Source: Spartobacteria bacterium UBA5019
GTDB lineage: Bacteria; Verrucomicrobiota; Verrucomicrobiia; Chthoniobacterales; Terrimicrobiaceae
NCBI GenBank assembly: GCA_002396485.1
Contig: DGXZ01000030.1
Span: forward strand, 5,267 to 69,266
Direction of reading: 5' to 3'
Length of the DNA: 64,000 nt
Both the position numbers and the translations under genes were made by a program. This document shows positions 42,014-50,746 of the stretch, piece after piece (the stretch's first letter is position 1; each line of letters starts with the position of its first letter). The notes below the pieces were generated by a model. It was not told the origin of the DNA and did no database searches. It was given only the letters and a program-made list of their open reading frames with translations.

Positions 42014-42187
42014 ATGAAACGCACTTATCAGCCTTCCAAGCGCACGCGCAAGCAGCAGTTCGGTTTCCGTGCCCGTATGAAGACCAAATCCGGTCGGGCC
42101 ATCCTGAATCGCCGCCGTCGCCATGGCCGCAAACGCCTGCTTCCAAAAGGTGTCGAGGTCCACTTCGCAAGACACACCGAAGCCTGA
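42014..42187 (+). CDS. rpmH: Large-subunit ribosomal protein bL34
   Basis: The 57-residue strongly basic product is L34: MKRTYQPSKRTRKQQFGFRARM, then KSGRAILNRRRRHGRKRL, nearly identical to the family core. It is about 12 residues longer than typical L34, with an added LPKGVEVHFARHTEA tail. The gene is too short for most ORF filters but unmistakable. It heads rpmH-rnpA-yidD-yidC-jag, the classical origin-proximal order, although dnaA and dnaN are not in the window. The rnpA gene starts inside it. Confidence 0.97.
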   Translation: MKRTYQPSKRTRKQQFGFRARMKTKSGRAILNRRRRHGRKRLLPKGVEVHFARHTEA

Positions 42188-42551
42188 TCGGGTAAGCCAG
42201 CGTTTTCCTAAAACCGCCCGGCTCCGTCAGACCAGGGATTTTATAAGGGTTCGCGAGCACGGGAAATCATCCCAATCCCGCCTCGTTCGGATCGGTCTCC
42301 TCCGCACTGGGGGAGACGCCCCTGCCAAAGTCGGCATCATCACCTCACGCCGCGTCGGCTGTGCTGTCATACGAAACAAAGTGCGCCGTCGCCTTCGGGA
42401 AATTCTCAAGTCCTGCATCACTCAAATCCCAGCCGGGTTTCTTGTGGTGATCGTTGCCAAGTCGGCTGCTGCCGAGGCCCCCTTCGAACAATTAAAAGCG
42501 GAATGGTTGCTTCTTGCCCGCCGACTTTCTATTTTGCCGCCTCTCGAATGA
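42123..42551 (+). CDS. rnpA: Ribonuclease P protein component
   Basis: A 142-residue basic protein of the RnpA family, which binds the M1 RNA leader of RNase P. The conserved block is GIITSRRVGCAVIRNKVRRRLREI (about 71-94), with the RNR-like core. The family N-terminus lies around residue 28 (RFPKTARLRQTRDF), but the only usable starts in frame, ATG 42123 and GTG 42150, lie inside rpmH, giving 65 or 38 bases of overlap. It overlaps yidD by four bases (ATGA). Confidence 0.92.
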   Translation: MAANACFQKVSRSTSQDTPKPDRVSQRFPKTARLRQTRDFIRVREHGKSSQSRLVRIGLLRTGGDAPAKVGIITSRRVGCAVIRNKVRRRLREILKSCITQIPAGFLVVIVAKSAAAEAPFEQLKAEWLLLARRLSILPPLE

Positions 42552-42805
42552 AACACCTGCTCATCGCTCTGATCCGCTGCTACCAGCTTGTGGTCTCTCC
42601 GTTTTTGCAGGTGATCTGCGGTCCGGGCTGCGGTTGCCGTTTCGAGCCGACCTGCTCCCGGTATTTCATTTCAGCCCTCCAGAATCACGGAACCCTCCGT
42701 GGCACGCTCCTCGGCCTTCGCCGGATCGGGCGTTGCCACCCCTGGGGCGGTTGCGGTTATGACCCCGTGCCGCCAGCATTCAAACCTCTCTCACCTATAA
42801 ATTAA
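42548..42805 (+). CDS. yidD: Membrane protein insertion efficiency factor
   Basis: An 85-residue YidD protein: a short amphipathic/hydrophobic N-terminus, then the cysteine-containing family core CGCRFEPTCSRYFISALQNHG and HPWGGCGYDPVP. Known homologues assist YidC-dependent insertion at the inner membrane. The ATG at 42548 overlaps the rnpA stop by four bases; the longer frame to 42503 is rejected. Its stop overlaps the yidC start (TAATG). Confidence 0.95.
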   Translation: MKHLLIALIRCYQLVVSPFLQVICGPGCGCRFEPTCSRYFISALQNHGTLRGTLLGLRRIGRCHPWGGCGYDPVPPAFKPLSPIN

Positions 42806-44547
42806 TGGACCGTAAATCCTGGATCGCCATCATTCTCTCAGTCACCGGACTCTTCGCCTGGCAGTGGTATATCAGTAAATACTACACGCCAGAGCCCCTG
42901 CCCGCCGGGGCTTCTGCGGCTCCGACCGCCACTCCATCCGCTGCAGTTGCTGCGACGCCCGCAGCGACTCCAGTCACAACTACCGAGCCGCCTCCCTCCA
43001 TGTCGGCGCGCGCTGAGAGCCTCAGCACGAACAGCACGGAATTTGTTTTCAACAACGACGCCGGCGGCATCGAGCAGGTCATTCTGCGCATGCACCTCGG
43101 AGAGAATCATGAAAATGTCGCTTTGAACCGCAGCCGCACGATGCCCATCGGTGCTTTCGGTTTCAACCCCAGCGAGGTGCTGGGCGGATTTGAAATGACC
43201 GCCGACCGCGCCAAGGGCGAGGTCTTTTTTAAACGCACACAACCCGATGGACTCGAGATCAGCAAGCGCTTCACGCTTCCGCCGGGCGACGGCACAAAAT
43301 CCCCTTACACGGTGAATCTCGAGGTCACCTTCACCAACCCCGGCGCTGCGGCCATTCAAGTCCCTGATTTCTTCATCTCCGCCGGCGGGGCCGCTCCCAT
43401 CCACATCCACGACCTCCCCATGTATACCCGCTTCGATTGGGGGCATGAGGCCAAAATGTCGAACATCGATGTGAATTGGTTTTCGGCCAGTTCGGTTCCT
43501 TTGATTGGAATTCCTATCCACGGCGAGCGTCCGCTCTACCTCGAGAGCAATCCCGACATCCGCTGGGCGGCTGTTGCCAGCCAGTATTTCTGCACCATCG
43601 TGACTCCGCAAAGTGGCTCGCTCACGAAATCGGTTTGGGCGAAGCGCTTCGCTATTGCGAAGCTCAATGCCGCACCGGTTTTCGGTGTTCAAGGCGGACT
43701 CATCCAAGGTGGTCTCTCGCTCGCTCCCGGCACGCGCGAGACACGCACCTTCCAAATTTACTCCGGCCCCAAGGAAATTCCGCGCCTGCGCGAGCTTGGC
43801 CCCACACAGGATCAGGTCATGAGCTTTGGCATGTTCGGCTTCGTGAGCGAATTCCTGCTCTGGTCGATGAATCACCTCTACGCTCTGCTCGGCAACTACG
43901 CCGCTGCCATCATTGTCCTCACCCTGCTGATCAAAACCATCCTCTGGCCCGTTCAAAACAAGGCGACGAACGAGATGCGCAAGATGGCACTCCTCTCGCC
44001 AAAGATGACCGAGATGCGGGACAAATTCAAAGACGACCCGCAGAAGCTCAACGAGGAAACCATGAAGCTTTACAAGGAGTATGGCGTGAATCCCTTCAGC
44101 GGTTGCCTGCCCATGCTGATTCAGATTCCGATCTTCTTCGGCTTCTACGCCATGCTCGGCACGGCCATCGAGCTTCGCAATAGCTCCTTCTTCTGGGTAG
44201 TGGACTTGTCCCAGCCAGACACCATCGCCCACGTCATGGGCTTTCCGATCAATATCCTTCCCATCGTCATGGCCGGCACGATGGTGTGGCAGATGATCAT
44301 CACACCGAAAACCGGCGATGCCATGCAGCAGCGCATTTTCTACTTCATGCCGATCATTTTCTTGGTCTTCTGCTACAACTATGCCAGCGGACTTGCCCTT
44401 TATTGGACAACCCAGAATCTTTTCTCTATTGTGCAGCTCTACCTCACGCGGAACAAACCACTTCCCACGCTTGAGAAAAAAAGCGTGGTCGCCAAGCGGA
44501 CCGCAGCCGAGGCCAAGAAAAAAAGTAAAAATCGCCATAGCCCATGA
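42805..44547 (+). CDS. yidC: Membrane protein insertase
   Basis: A 580-residue protein of the Gram-negative YidC type. It has an N-terminal helix (about 4-22), a proline/alanine-rich linker and a large periplasmic P1 beta domain (about 60-330). The insertase core follows, with five helices containing WPVQNKATNEMRKMALLSPKM, KELYKEYGVNPFSGCLPMLIQIPIFFGFY-like blocks and a basic tail. It inserts proteins into the inner membrane alone or with Sec. It shares start/stop overlaps with yidD upstream and jag downstream. Confidence 0.96.
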   Translation: MDRKSWIAIILSVTGLFAWQWYISKYYTPEPLPAGASAAPTATPSAAVAATPAATPVTTTEPPPSMSARAESLSTNSTEFVFNNDAGGIEQVILRMHLGENHENVALNRSRTMPIGAFGFNPSEVLGGFEMTADRAKGEVFFKRTQPDGLEISKRFTLPPGDGTKSPYTVNLEVTFTNPGAAAIQVPDFFISAGGAAPIHIHDLPMYTRFDWGHEAKMSNIDVNWFSASSVPLIGIPIHGERPLYLESNPDIRWAAVASQYFCTIVTPQSGSLTKSVWAKRFAIAKLNAAPVFGVQGGLIQGGLSLAPGTRETRTFQIYSGPKEIPRLRELGPTQDQVMSFGMFGFVSEFLLWSMNHLYALLGNYAAAIIVLTLLIKTILWPVQNKATNEMRKMALLSPKMTEMRDKFKDDPQKLNEETMKLYKEYGVNPFSGCLPMLIQIPIFFGFYAMLGTAIELRNSSFFWVVDLSQPDTIAHVMGFPINILPIVMAGTMVWQMIITPKTGDAMQQRIFYFMPIIFLVFCYNYASGLALYWTTQNLFSIVQLYLTRNKPLPTLEKKSVVAKRTAAEAKKKSKNRHSP

Positions 44548-45014
44548 ATGCGACACCCGTTGAGATTCTTGACACCCTCCTTGGCTACCTCGGCTTTGTC
44601 GCCGAGGTCAAGGAAGAGCAAAACGACGGCAATACCACGCTTCAGATCCTCACCAACGAAACCGACCGGCTCATAGGCCGCCGCGAAGAGGTGATGGATG
44701 ACCTCCAGTATCTCGTCAATCGAATCCTCGCTTCGCAAAATCCCCCCAGCGCCAGGATCATTGTAGATGTCCAACACTACCGCAGCATGCGCGATGACGC
44801 CCTTGTTGCCAAAGTGCGCCAACTTGGCAGCGCCGTTCGCGCCAGCGGACGCCCGATGCAGACCGCGCCGCTCAATTCCTATGACCGCCGCATCGTGCAC
44901 AACGCCTTCAAAGACGACCCGGAACTCGTCACATGGAGCCCGCCCGATGACGCCCGCGTGAAACGCATCACCATCCGCAAACGCCCTGTCCGCCGCTCCG
45001 AGGCGCCCGCTTGA
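44544..45014 (+). CDS. Jag/KhpB-like RNA-binding protein (KH-II plus R3H)
   Basis: A 156-residue protein equivalent to the C-terminal part of SpoIIIJ-associated Jag: a KH-II domain (about 6-80, with RLIGRREEVMDDLQYLVNRI in place of GxxG as IGRR) and an R3H domain (about 90-145, with VHNAFKDDPELVTWS). The N-terminal Jag_N domain present in many homologues is missing. It binds RNA and is genetically linked to cell division and protein export genes; the ATG at 44544 overlaps yidC by four bases. Confidence 0.9.
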   Translation: MNATPVEILDTLLGYLGFVAEVKEEQNDGNTTLQILTNETDRLIGRREEVMDDLQYLVNRILASQNPPSARIIVDVQHYRSMRDDALVAKVRQLGSAVRASGRPMQTAPLNSYDRRIVHNAFKDDPELVTWSPPDDARVKRITIRKRPVRRSEAPA

Positions 45015-45028
45015 GCGCTCCACCATCC

Positions 45029-45295
45029 ATGTCGTCCGAACCCCGCCTCAGCGAACTCAAAAGCCGCGCCCAACTTCTCAAACCCGTCCTCCGGCTCGGC
45101 AAAGCCGGAGCAACCCCCGAGTTCCTCACCGCCCTCGAAGAACAGCTCAACCTGCACCAAATTCTGAAAATCCGCTTCGAAGGCTTCAAAGAGGAACGCA
45201 AAACCCTCTCCAAAGAACTCGCGGCCAAAACAAATTCCCTCCTTGTCCAGCAGGTCGGCCACACAGCCGTCTACTATCGCCGGGCCAGCGCGTAG
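45029..45295 (+). CDS. YhbY-like CRM-domain RNA-binding protein
   Basis: An 88-residue protein of the CRS1/YhbY (CRM) family: LSELKSRAQLLKPVLRLGKAGATPEF, HQILKIRFEGFKEERKTL and a final HTAVYYR. E. coli YhbY associates with pre-50S particles. The frame is open from a TTG at 45011, but the ATG at 45029 is the family start. It follows jag closely, so it probably belongs to the rpmH-yidC operon. A roughly 120-base gap precedes hisB, with no gene seen. Confidence 0.9.
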   Translation: MSSEPRLSELKSRAQLLKPVLRLGKAGATPEFLTALEEQLNLHQILKIRFEGFKEERKTLSKELAAKTNSLLVQQVGHTAVYYRRASA

Positions 45296-45417
45296 ACACA
45301 AAGTAGCCGTCAAAGCGCCTCTGTGGGAGATCGTTTGCACCACCTCCCAAAACAGGAGCCGATGAGGACCCACTCAGCGGTCTTCACAAAGGCGGGGCCA
45401 TCTGTTTGACTGCATTT

Positions 45418-46008
45418 ATGCTACGTGAAGCAACCTTCCACCGCACGACTTCGGAAACCTCGATTCAACTGACCGTCAAGCTCGATGGTTCGGGCGCATC
45501 CTGCATTTCCACTGGGATCGCTTTTTTCGACCACATGCTCACCCTGTTTTCAAAACATGGTCTTATGGATTTGGATGTCACCGCGAAGGGCGATATCGAA
45601 GTCGATTTTCATCACACGGTGGAGGATACCGGCATCGCGCTGGGGCAGGCGCTCACGCAGGCGCTGGGCGACAAGGCAGGCATACGCCGGTATGGGTTTT
45701 TCTATGTTCCGATGGATGAAGCCCTCGTCCGCACAGTGGTGGATCTGAGTGGCAGGCCATTCCTGGCCTACAATGCGCCGGAGCGTGTCTCGGCGATCGG
45801 CGGCAATTTCGAGTTCCAGTTGGTCGAAGAATTTCTGCGTGCCCTCTCCGTGCATGCCGGCATGAACTTGCATGTGGACATCTTGGCTGGTCGCGATGCC
45901 CACCACATGGCTGAGGGGGTTTTCAAATCCCTCGCACGTGCTCTGGATCAGGCGACAGCGGTGGATTCCCGCGTTCAAGGCATTCCGAGCACGAAGGGTG
46001 TCCTGTGA
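45418..46008 (+). CDS. hisB: Imidazoleglycerol-phosphate dehydratase
   Basis: A 196-residue monofunctional HisB: dehydration of imidazole glycerol phosphate in histidine synthesis. Manganese-binding motifs FFDHMLTLFSKHG (about 36-48), DFHHTVEDTGIALG (about 65-78), and DAHHMAEGVFK (about 160-170) are complete. The ATG at 45418 is favoured over the TTG at 45406. It is the first of three overlapping his genes. Confidence 0.95.
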   Translation: MLREATFHRTTSETSIQLTVKLDGSGASCISTGIAFFDHMLTLFSKHGLMDLDVTAKGDIEVDFHHTVEDTGIALGQALTQALGDKAGIRRYGFFYVPMDEALVRTVVDLSGRPFLAYNAPERVSAIGGNFEFQLVEEFLRALSVHAGMNLHVDILAGRDAHHMAEGVFKSLARALDQATAVDSRVQGIPSTKGVL

Positions 46009-46619
46009 GCGGAAAAAAACTCGGCGTCATTGATTATGGCAGCGGCAACCTTCGCAGCGTGTGCAAGGCTCTCGAAGCCGCTGGATCGATGCCAAGCCTT
46101 GTTACCGGGCCCTCAGGTCTGGCTGGCTTGGATGCCATAGTTGTCCCCGGTGTGGGCGCCTTTGCGCATTGTGCGGAGAACCTCCGCGCTACCGGGCTTT
46201 GGAATCCGGTTCGCGAATGGGCGCTCTCCGGTCGTCCCTACCTCGGCATCTGCCTCGGCTACCAGCTTCTTTTCGAATCCAGCGAGGAGTCCCCAGGCGT
46301 GGAGGGGCTTGGCGTTTTGAAAGGGCGCGTTGTGAGATTTCCCAATGCCGGCCTCAAGGTTCCGCACATGGGCTGGAACACATTGTCGAAAACCTCCGGC
46401 CCTCTCTACAAAGGCCTCTCCGGCGAGGTGTCGATGTATTTTGTTCATTCGTTTTATCCCGTGCCTGCCGACTCTTCACTGTCGAGCGCGTGGAGCGACT
46501 ATGGTGTTTCTTTCGCCGCCGGAGTCTCCTCAGGCGCGCTGCACGCTGTCCAATTCCACCCTGAGAAAAGCCAGTCCGCCGGGCTGGCCCTTCTTCGTAA
46601 CTTTCTTTCGACACTATGA
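46005..46619 (+). CDS. hisH: Imidazole glycerol phosphate synthase, glutaminase subunit
   Basis: A 204-residue class I glutamine amidotransferase. The nucleophile cysteine is in LGICLGYQLLFE (about residue 80), and the His-Glu dyad is in HPEKSQ near the C-terminus. It supplies ammonia to HisF. A GTG start at 46005 overlaps the hisB stop by four bases (GTGA). hisF is not in the window. Confidence 0.95.
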   Translation: MSGKKLGVIDYGSGNLRSVCKALEAAGSMPSLVTGPSGLAGLDAIVVPGVGAFAHCAENLRATGLWNPVREWALSGRPYLGICLGYQLLFESSEESPGVEGLGVLKGRVVRFPNAGLKVPHMGWNTLSKTSGPLYKGLSGEVSMYFVHSFYPVPADSSLSSAWSDYGVSFAAGVSSGALHAVQFHPEKSQSAGLALLRNFLSTL

Positions 46620-47341
46620 TCCTTCTTCCAGCGATTGACCTCATGGGTGGTGAAGTCGTGCGCCTCAAGCGCGGGCTTGCCACCGAGAAAACCGTTTATT
46701 CCTCCGACCCTGTGGCGTTCGCCAAAAAGTGGGAGGACTCCGGCGCCGATTGGCTCCATATCGTGGACCTCGACGCGGCTTTCACCGGCGAGCCGCGAAA
46801 CCTCGATGCTGTGGCAAAGATCTGCGCCGCTGTGAAAGTGCCCTGTGAACTCGGAGGAGGAATGCGTAGTATGGAAAAAATCCAAGCCGCCTTCGATGCC
46901 GGCGTGAGCCGTGTCATCCTCGGCACTAAGGCTTGCCAATCCCCCGAAACCATCGCGGAAATGTGTTCCCTATTCGGCGGCGAGCGCATCGCCGTCGGCA
47001 TTGACGCCCATGGTGGCAATGTCGCCGTGAAAGGATGGACGGAAACCACTGCCACCTCAGCCACCGACCTCGCCCTCGCCGCGCAGGAGGCGGGGGCTGG
47101 AACGATCATTTACACCGACATAGCCACCGACGGCATGCTTGAGGGACCGAATTTCGCCGAACTCGATAAAATGCTCTCCCTGCTGAGCTGCAACCTCATC
47201 GCCAGCGGCGGAGTTTCCTGCACCGATGACCTGCGCCGCCTGAATACCATGTCGGGCCTCTACGGGGCCATCATCGGCAAGGCCCTGTACGACGGTCGCA
47301 TCATCGGCGACCTGCGTGCCATCCTCTCAAACGCGTCCTGA
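46616..47341 (+). CDS. hisA: ProFAR isomerase (HisA)
   Basis: A 241-residue TIM barrel. Catalytic Asp is D8 in PAIDLMGG, with the second acid in DIATDGMLEGPN (about 170). The phosphate-binding GGGMRS (about 79-84) and IASGGVS are present. It overlaps hisH by four bases (ATGA). A hairpin follows the gene at 47358-47379. Confidence 0.96.
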   Translation: MILLPAIDLMGGEVVRLKRGLATEKTVYSSDPVAFAKKWEDSGADWLHIVDLDAAFTGEPRNLDAVAKICAAVKVPCELGGGMRSMEKIQAAFDAGVSRVILGTKACQSPETIAEMCSLFGGERIAVGIDAHGGNVAVKGWTETTATSATDLALAAQEAGAGTIIYTDIATDGMLEGPNFAELDKMLSLLSCNLIASGGVSCTDDLRRLNTMSGLYGAIIGKALYDGRIIGDLRAILSNAS

Positions 47342-47357
47342 AAAAACGCTCCTTGAA

Positions 47358-47385
47358 GGACCATCCTCTGGCATGGTCCAAATTT
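47358..47385 (+). terminator. Possible terminator after hisA
   Basis: Perfect 7-base stem GGACCAT/ATGGTCC with an 8-base loop (47358-47379), followed by AAATTT rather than a pure T-run. The rest of the 196-base gap before the next gene has no recognisable feature. Confidence 0.45.
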
Positions 47386-47537
47386 CCTCACGGAAGACGC
47401 GGAAGGTTTCAGACAGGTTGCCCTGCAAAACTCACGAACTACCCAGCGTCATCCTCTCTGTGCCTCGGCGCGAGCTCCCTCTGCTTGTAAACTCCACGCC
47501 GCCCGAGCCTGCGTAGTTCTCCGCACTCAATTAGCTA

Positions 47538-48509
47538 TCACTCGGAGAGGATGTGTTTTGGCCGTTTTTCATCCGCCGGTGCGTCTGTCGCGGAATCCGG
47601 CAGTGGGACGGGACGGTCGGAGAGCGAGGGCGAAGGCGGCTTGGCGGCTTCCGCAGTCGGATCGATCTCTTGGGCTCCGATGACTTGGATCGTTCCATCC
47701 GGGCTTTCGCGGAGGATCGGGCGCTTTACGATTTGGCTGTAGGTTTTGCGTCCTAGAACCTCACCGTTGAGTCCGATGTGAGAGTAAAGGAACGCTTTGG
47801 GCGCCACATTCTGCAGAATATGAATCTGGTTCTTCTTATCGAGGAGAATCTCTGGCGTGCCGTAGGAGACAAGCCTTCCGAGGCGGTGTGTGCAGAAAAC
47901 TGTGCCGCCCTTGGCATTTTCGATGCGGACATAGAGTTGTGTGCTGTTTGGCAGTCGGTGCGTGAGGACTGTGATATTCCGCGTCTCTCCGGATCCTGGC
48001 ATTCCCTCGGGAACTCCGACGGTTTTTTGAAAAATAGGACGCCCATCTGTGATTTCGATATTCAGCGGAGGGGAGTTGAAGTAGCGCTTGAGCGTTGCGG
48101 CGTAAATGGCGGCCCGAATGCGGTAGCCGCCGAATTCCCCAATCGGGAAGAGCGGCGTGAGGTTCACGGTGCGGCTTAACTTTTGACCGGACTGCAAAAC
48201 GAGCGGCTCGTTCGTGTAGCCCAAACTCCGAGGAGCGATGGGACGTCCATCTAACGTCTCGATCTGGAATCCAAACCAGTGGTTGCCATCGGCATCACTG
48301 AGCGGTAGTGGGTTTCCGCTGAGGTTGGTCAGGCTCACGGTTATCAAGATCGGCTCATAGCTGATGTAGAGCGTGCGCTTAAGCTTGATATCCACCTGCA
48401 ACTGCGCAGAGGCGACTTGTATGAAGCTGATGAGAGCCAGCGTAACAAGGAAAAGCCGCCCCAAAGAGAAACTGGCATCCATTTGTGAGCTGATCATTCT
48501 CTGTGTCAT
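47538..48509 (-). CDS. Secreted or periplasmic protein of unknown function
   Basis: A 323-residue protein with a signal peptide whose hydrophobic core is about residues 17-34 and whose likely cleavage is after VASA. The mature part is beta-rich, with strands reminiscent of an Ig/transglutaminase-like domain (ILITVSLTNLSGNPLPLSDADG) and a disordered proline-rich tail ending RPKHILSE. I do not recognise the family. It is the last of three consecutive minus-strand genes (TPR, SUMF1 fusion, this), and probably acts in the same envelope system. ATG at 48482 is an alternative start. Confidence 0.65.
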   Translation of the reverse strand: MTQRMISSQMDASFSLGRLFLVTLALISFIQVASAQLQVDIKLKRTLYISYEPILITVSLTNLSGNPLPLSDADGNHWFGFQIETLDGRPIAPRSLGYTNEPLVLQSGQKLSRTVNLTPLFPIGEFGGYRIRAAIYAATLKRYFNSPPLNIEITDGRPIFQKTVGVPEGMPGSGETRNITVLTHRLPNSTQLYVRIENAKGGTVFCTHRLGRLVSYGTPEILLDKKNQIHILQNVAPKAFLYSHIGLNGEVLGRKTYSQIVKRPILRESPDGTIQVIGAQEIDPTAEAAKPPSPSLSDRPVPLPDSATDAPADEKRPKHILSE

Positions 48510-48526
48510 CTGCGGTCAATAATCCC

Positions 48527-50746
48527 TTACTTCGCGTCCTGAGCAGTTCGGAAGCCCAAGGCATCGTCACTTTGAAATTCCGTGAGCTTTGTTCCCCGGC
48601 GAAGGATGGTTTTTTCTTCGGATGTCTTCCAGTTGAGGCCCCGATAAACCGGAACCTTCTCGCCGGCGCGTTCGGCATCCTCCGCCCATGTGTCCGTCCA
48701 CTCGGAAACATTGCCGGCCATCCCGCTGACTCCGAAACTGCTGATGTCAGTTCTAGGCTCGTCCACTGGACTCCAGCGCTTGAATCCATCGTTCTGGGCC
48801 CCGACTTTGGGATCCGGATTTGGGCTGAAGTCGCTGCCGGTGTTGGCGAGTTTGTTGTTGAAATCATCGCCCCACGGATGGTTGAGGCCTTTGTTGCCAC
48901 GGGCGGCGCGTTCCCATTCCTGCTCAGTGGGGAGACGCTGGCCCTTCCACTTGGCGTAGGCATAGGCATCATACCAATCCACTCCGAAAACCGGCGAGTC
49001 GAGGGAAAGCGGAACATCTTGGTAGCGGCCCCATCTTTTGGCCCTGGTGTAGTATCCGGGGTTCGGCGGGTTGATCTCGGTCATGTCTGCCCAGCCAGCC
49101 GGGATGTGGGACTTGCCTGGTGGCTGGGTGGGGTGCGCAACCTGGGCCTCTTTATCGGGATGGCTTTTGAGATCTTTCAAAAACGCCGCGTATTCGGAGA
49201 TGGTGACTTCGTATTTTGAGATATTGAAAGCCGGCACTTTCACGCTTTGGCCTTGAACGGTGATTTCGCCAGCAGGGATCTCGATCATTTTTCCGAGGTC
49301 TTTGACACGGATATCTTTTTTGGTGAAAGCCCCAATAACAAAAAAACAGGTCGCCAGCGTGAGTGTGAGGGTTATGGCGCTGTAGATGATCACATTCTTG
49401 CGGCTCCTTTTCTTTGAATTCTCAAGCGCCCGTGAGCGGGCGATTGTCTGGGACTCGATTTTATCGCTGTCGGCCGGAGTAGCTTTCGGCATGCGGCTTT
49501 CGGCAAGCTGGGCTATGGAGGCCCATGTGGTTGTCGCCGGATCCGAGTTTTGAATTTCGGTCAGCGTCGATTGAGCGATGGCGGAAGATTTGTCGGCTGC
49601 CAAGAGGGGTAGCAACAAGGACGAAAGATTTTGAATTTCCTGCTTCTGGTCAATCGCTGTTGGTGCTTCCTTGCAGGCCAGATTCGATAAACGCGGCGCA
49701 CTGCCCGGCTTGAGGATGATATGGCGGGGGAGAAGTGTGACGCGGGCGATGCCTTCCTTGTCGAAGAAATCAAAAACCTCGCCTACCGACTTTATGATTT
49801 GAAGGGCCGTGGAGGTATCGATTTTTCGTCCGTTTTCGATCACGTCCTCAAGGCTTGGGGCTGCAACAGCCTCGTTTGAGTAGAATGGAAGGCCTTCGTG
49901 TTCACCGCTTCCGTAAACTGTTGTGACGAGCGTGTGAGTGACGCCTGCCTTGGCGCGGGCGTCGTCCATGAACTTGGCCGCTTTGGCTGGATTAGCCGCT
50001 GCATCTGGCTTCAGGACGCGGAGAATCGCCGGGCGGCCGATATTTGTCTGCGTGGCACGGTAGAAGGTTTCGTTCTCCATGTCGCGGATGCGGGCTTCGA
50101 TTGCGAATTGGCCGATCGTTTTTCCAACCATTGCATCCGGCGGGAGGTCTGGTTTGAGTTTGAGCGCCGGAGCTTGGGGCGCCCCGGCGGGCTTCGCCTG
50201 GGCTTTTGCGGCAGGTGCAGCACCTTTTGCCATGGGTTTCCCTGCGGGCTTTGGCGCGACAGTGGCGCCTGCTTTCGGTTTGGCGCCGACAGCTTGCGGC
50301 TTGGGGGCAGCGGGGGCTGCAGGTTTTGGAGCTACCGCAACGGGCTTCGATTGGGCTGCGGGTGCGGGTGGCTCGATGGCTACTGGAGATTCCTCGGCGA
50401 TTCCCAATTTCGCGAGGGCTTGCTTCAGTGTTTCGGGAGTTATCGGCTGCGGAAGGAAGGGCGATCCTCCAAGGCGCTCCACATAGGGGGTTATGTCATG
50501 CTGGGAGGTGAATATGGTTTTGAGGGCCGGTAGATGAGGAACCAGGGCATCTCGCAGGGAGAAGCCATCAAGTGGTGCGAAATAGACCTCTGAGATCAGG
50601 AGGTCGCAGCCGCCATTGGCATTGATCCACTCGATCACAGCATCTGAATCGGCTACCAAGCCTGGAGCGGGTTTGCCAAGGGCATCGAGGGCCAGGGAGA
50701 GTTTGGAGGCGGCATCGGAATCGCTGAGTGCTATGAGGGTTTTCAT
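48527..50746 (-). CDS. Receiver-like/pseudokinase/SUMF1 membrane fusion protein
   Basis: A 739-residue multidomain protein. Residues 1-116 look like a receiver domain, but the phosphoacceptor Asp is replaced (LLISEVYF near 49-56). A long alanine/proline/lysine linker (about 120-205) leads to a Ser/Thr-kinase-like domain (about 207-440) that lacks the catalytic hallmarks: no VAIK lysine (AILRVL at 240-245), LLPRHIILKP at 338-347 in place of HRDxKPxN, and LSNL at 353-356 in place of DFG. After a membrane helix (about 452-473) comes a SUMF1/FGE-sulfatase-type domain (about 487-739). Its paired catalytic cysteines are not visible. The domain order suggests cytoplasmic sensing coupled to a periplasmic SUMF1 fold. 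It overlaps the upstream TPR gene by one base. Confidence 0.8.
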   Translation of the reverse strand: MKTLIALSDSDAASKLSLALDALGKPAPGLVADSDAVIEWINANGGCDLLISEVYFAPLDGFSLRDALVPHLPALKTIFTSQHDITPYVERLGGSPFLPQPITPETLKQALAKLGIAEESPVAIEPPAPAAQSKPVAVAPKPAAPAAPKPQAVGAKPKAGATVAPKPAGKPMAKGAAPAAKAQAKPAGAPQAPALKLKPDLPPDAMVGKTIGQFAIEARIRDMENETFYRATQTNIGRPAILRVLKPDAAANPAKAAKFMDDARAKAGVTHTLVTTVYGSGEHEGLPFYSNEAVAAPSLEDVIENGRKIDTSTALQIIKSVGEVFDFFDKEGIARVTLLPRHIILKPGSAPRLSNLACKEAPTAIDQKQEIQNLSSLLLPLLAADKSSAIAQSTLTEIQNSDPATTTWASIAQLAESRMPKATPADSDKIESQTIARSRALENSKKRSRKNVIIYSAITLTLTLATCFFVIGAFTKKDIRVKDLGKMIEIPAGEITVQGQSVKVPAFNISKYEVTISEYAAFLKDLKSHPDKEAQVAHPTQPPGKSHIPAGWADMTEINPPNPGYYTRAKRWGRYQDVPLSLDSPVFGVDWYDAYAYAKWKGQRLPTEQEWERAARGNKGLNHPWGDDFNNKLANTGSDFSPNPDPKVGAQNDGFKRWSPVDEPRTDISSFGVSGMAGNVSEWTDTWAEDAERAGEKVPVYRGLNWKTSEEKTILRRGTKLTEFQSDDALGFRTAQDAK

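Noticed and set aside
42838..44556. 572-codon antisense frame opposite yidC
   Set aside because: Shadow of a high-GC coding strand; yidC family features are complete on the plus strand.
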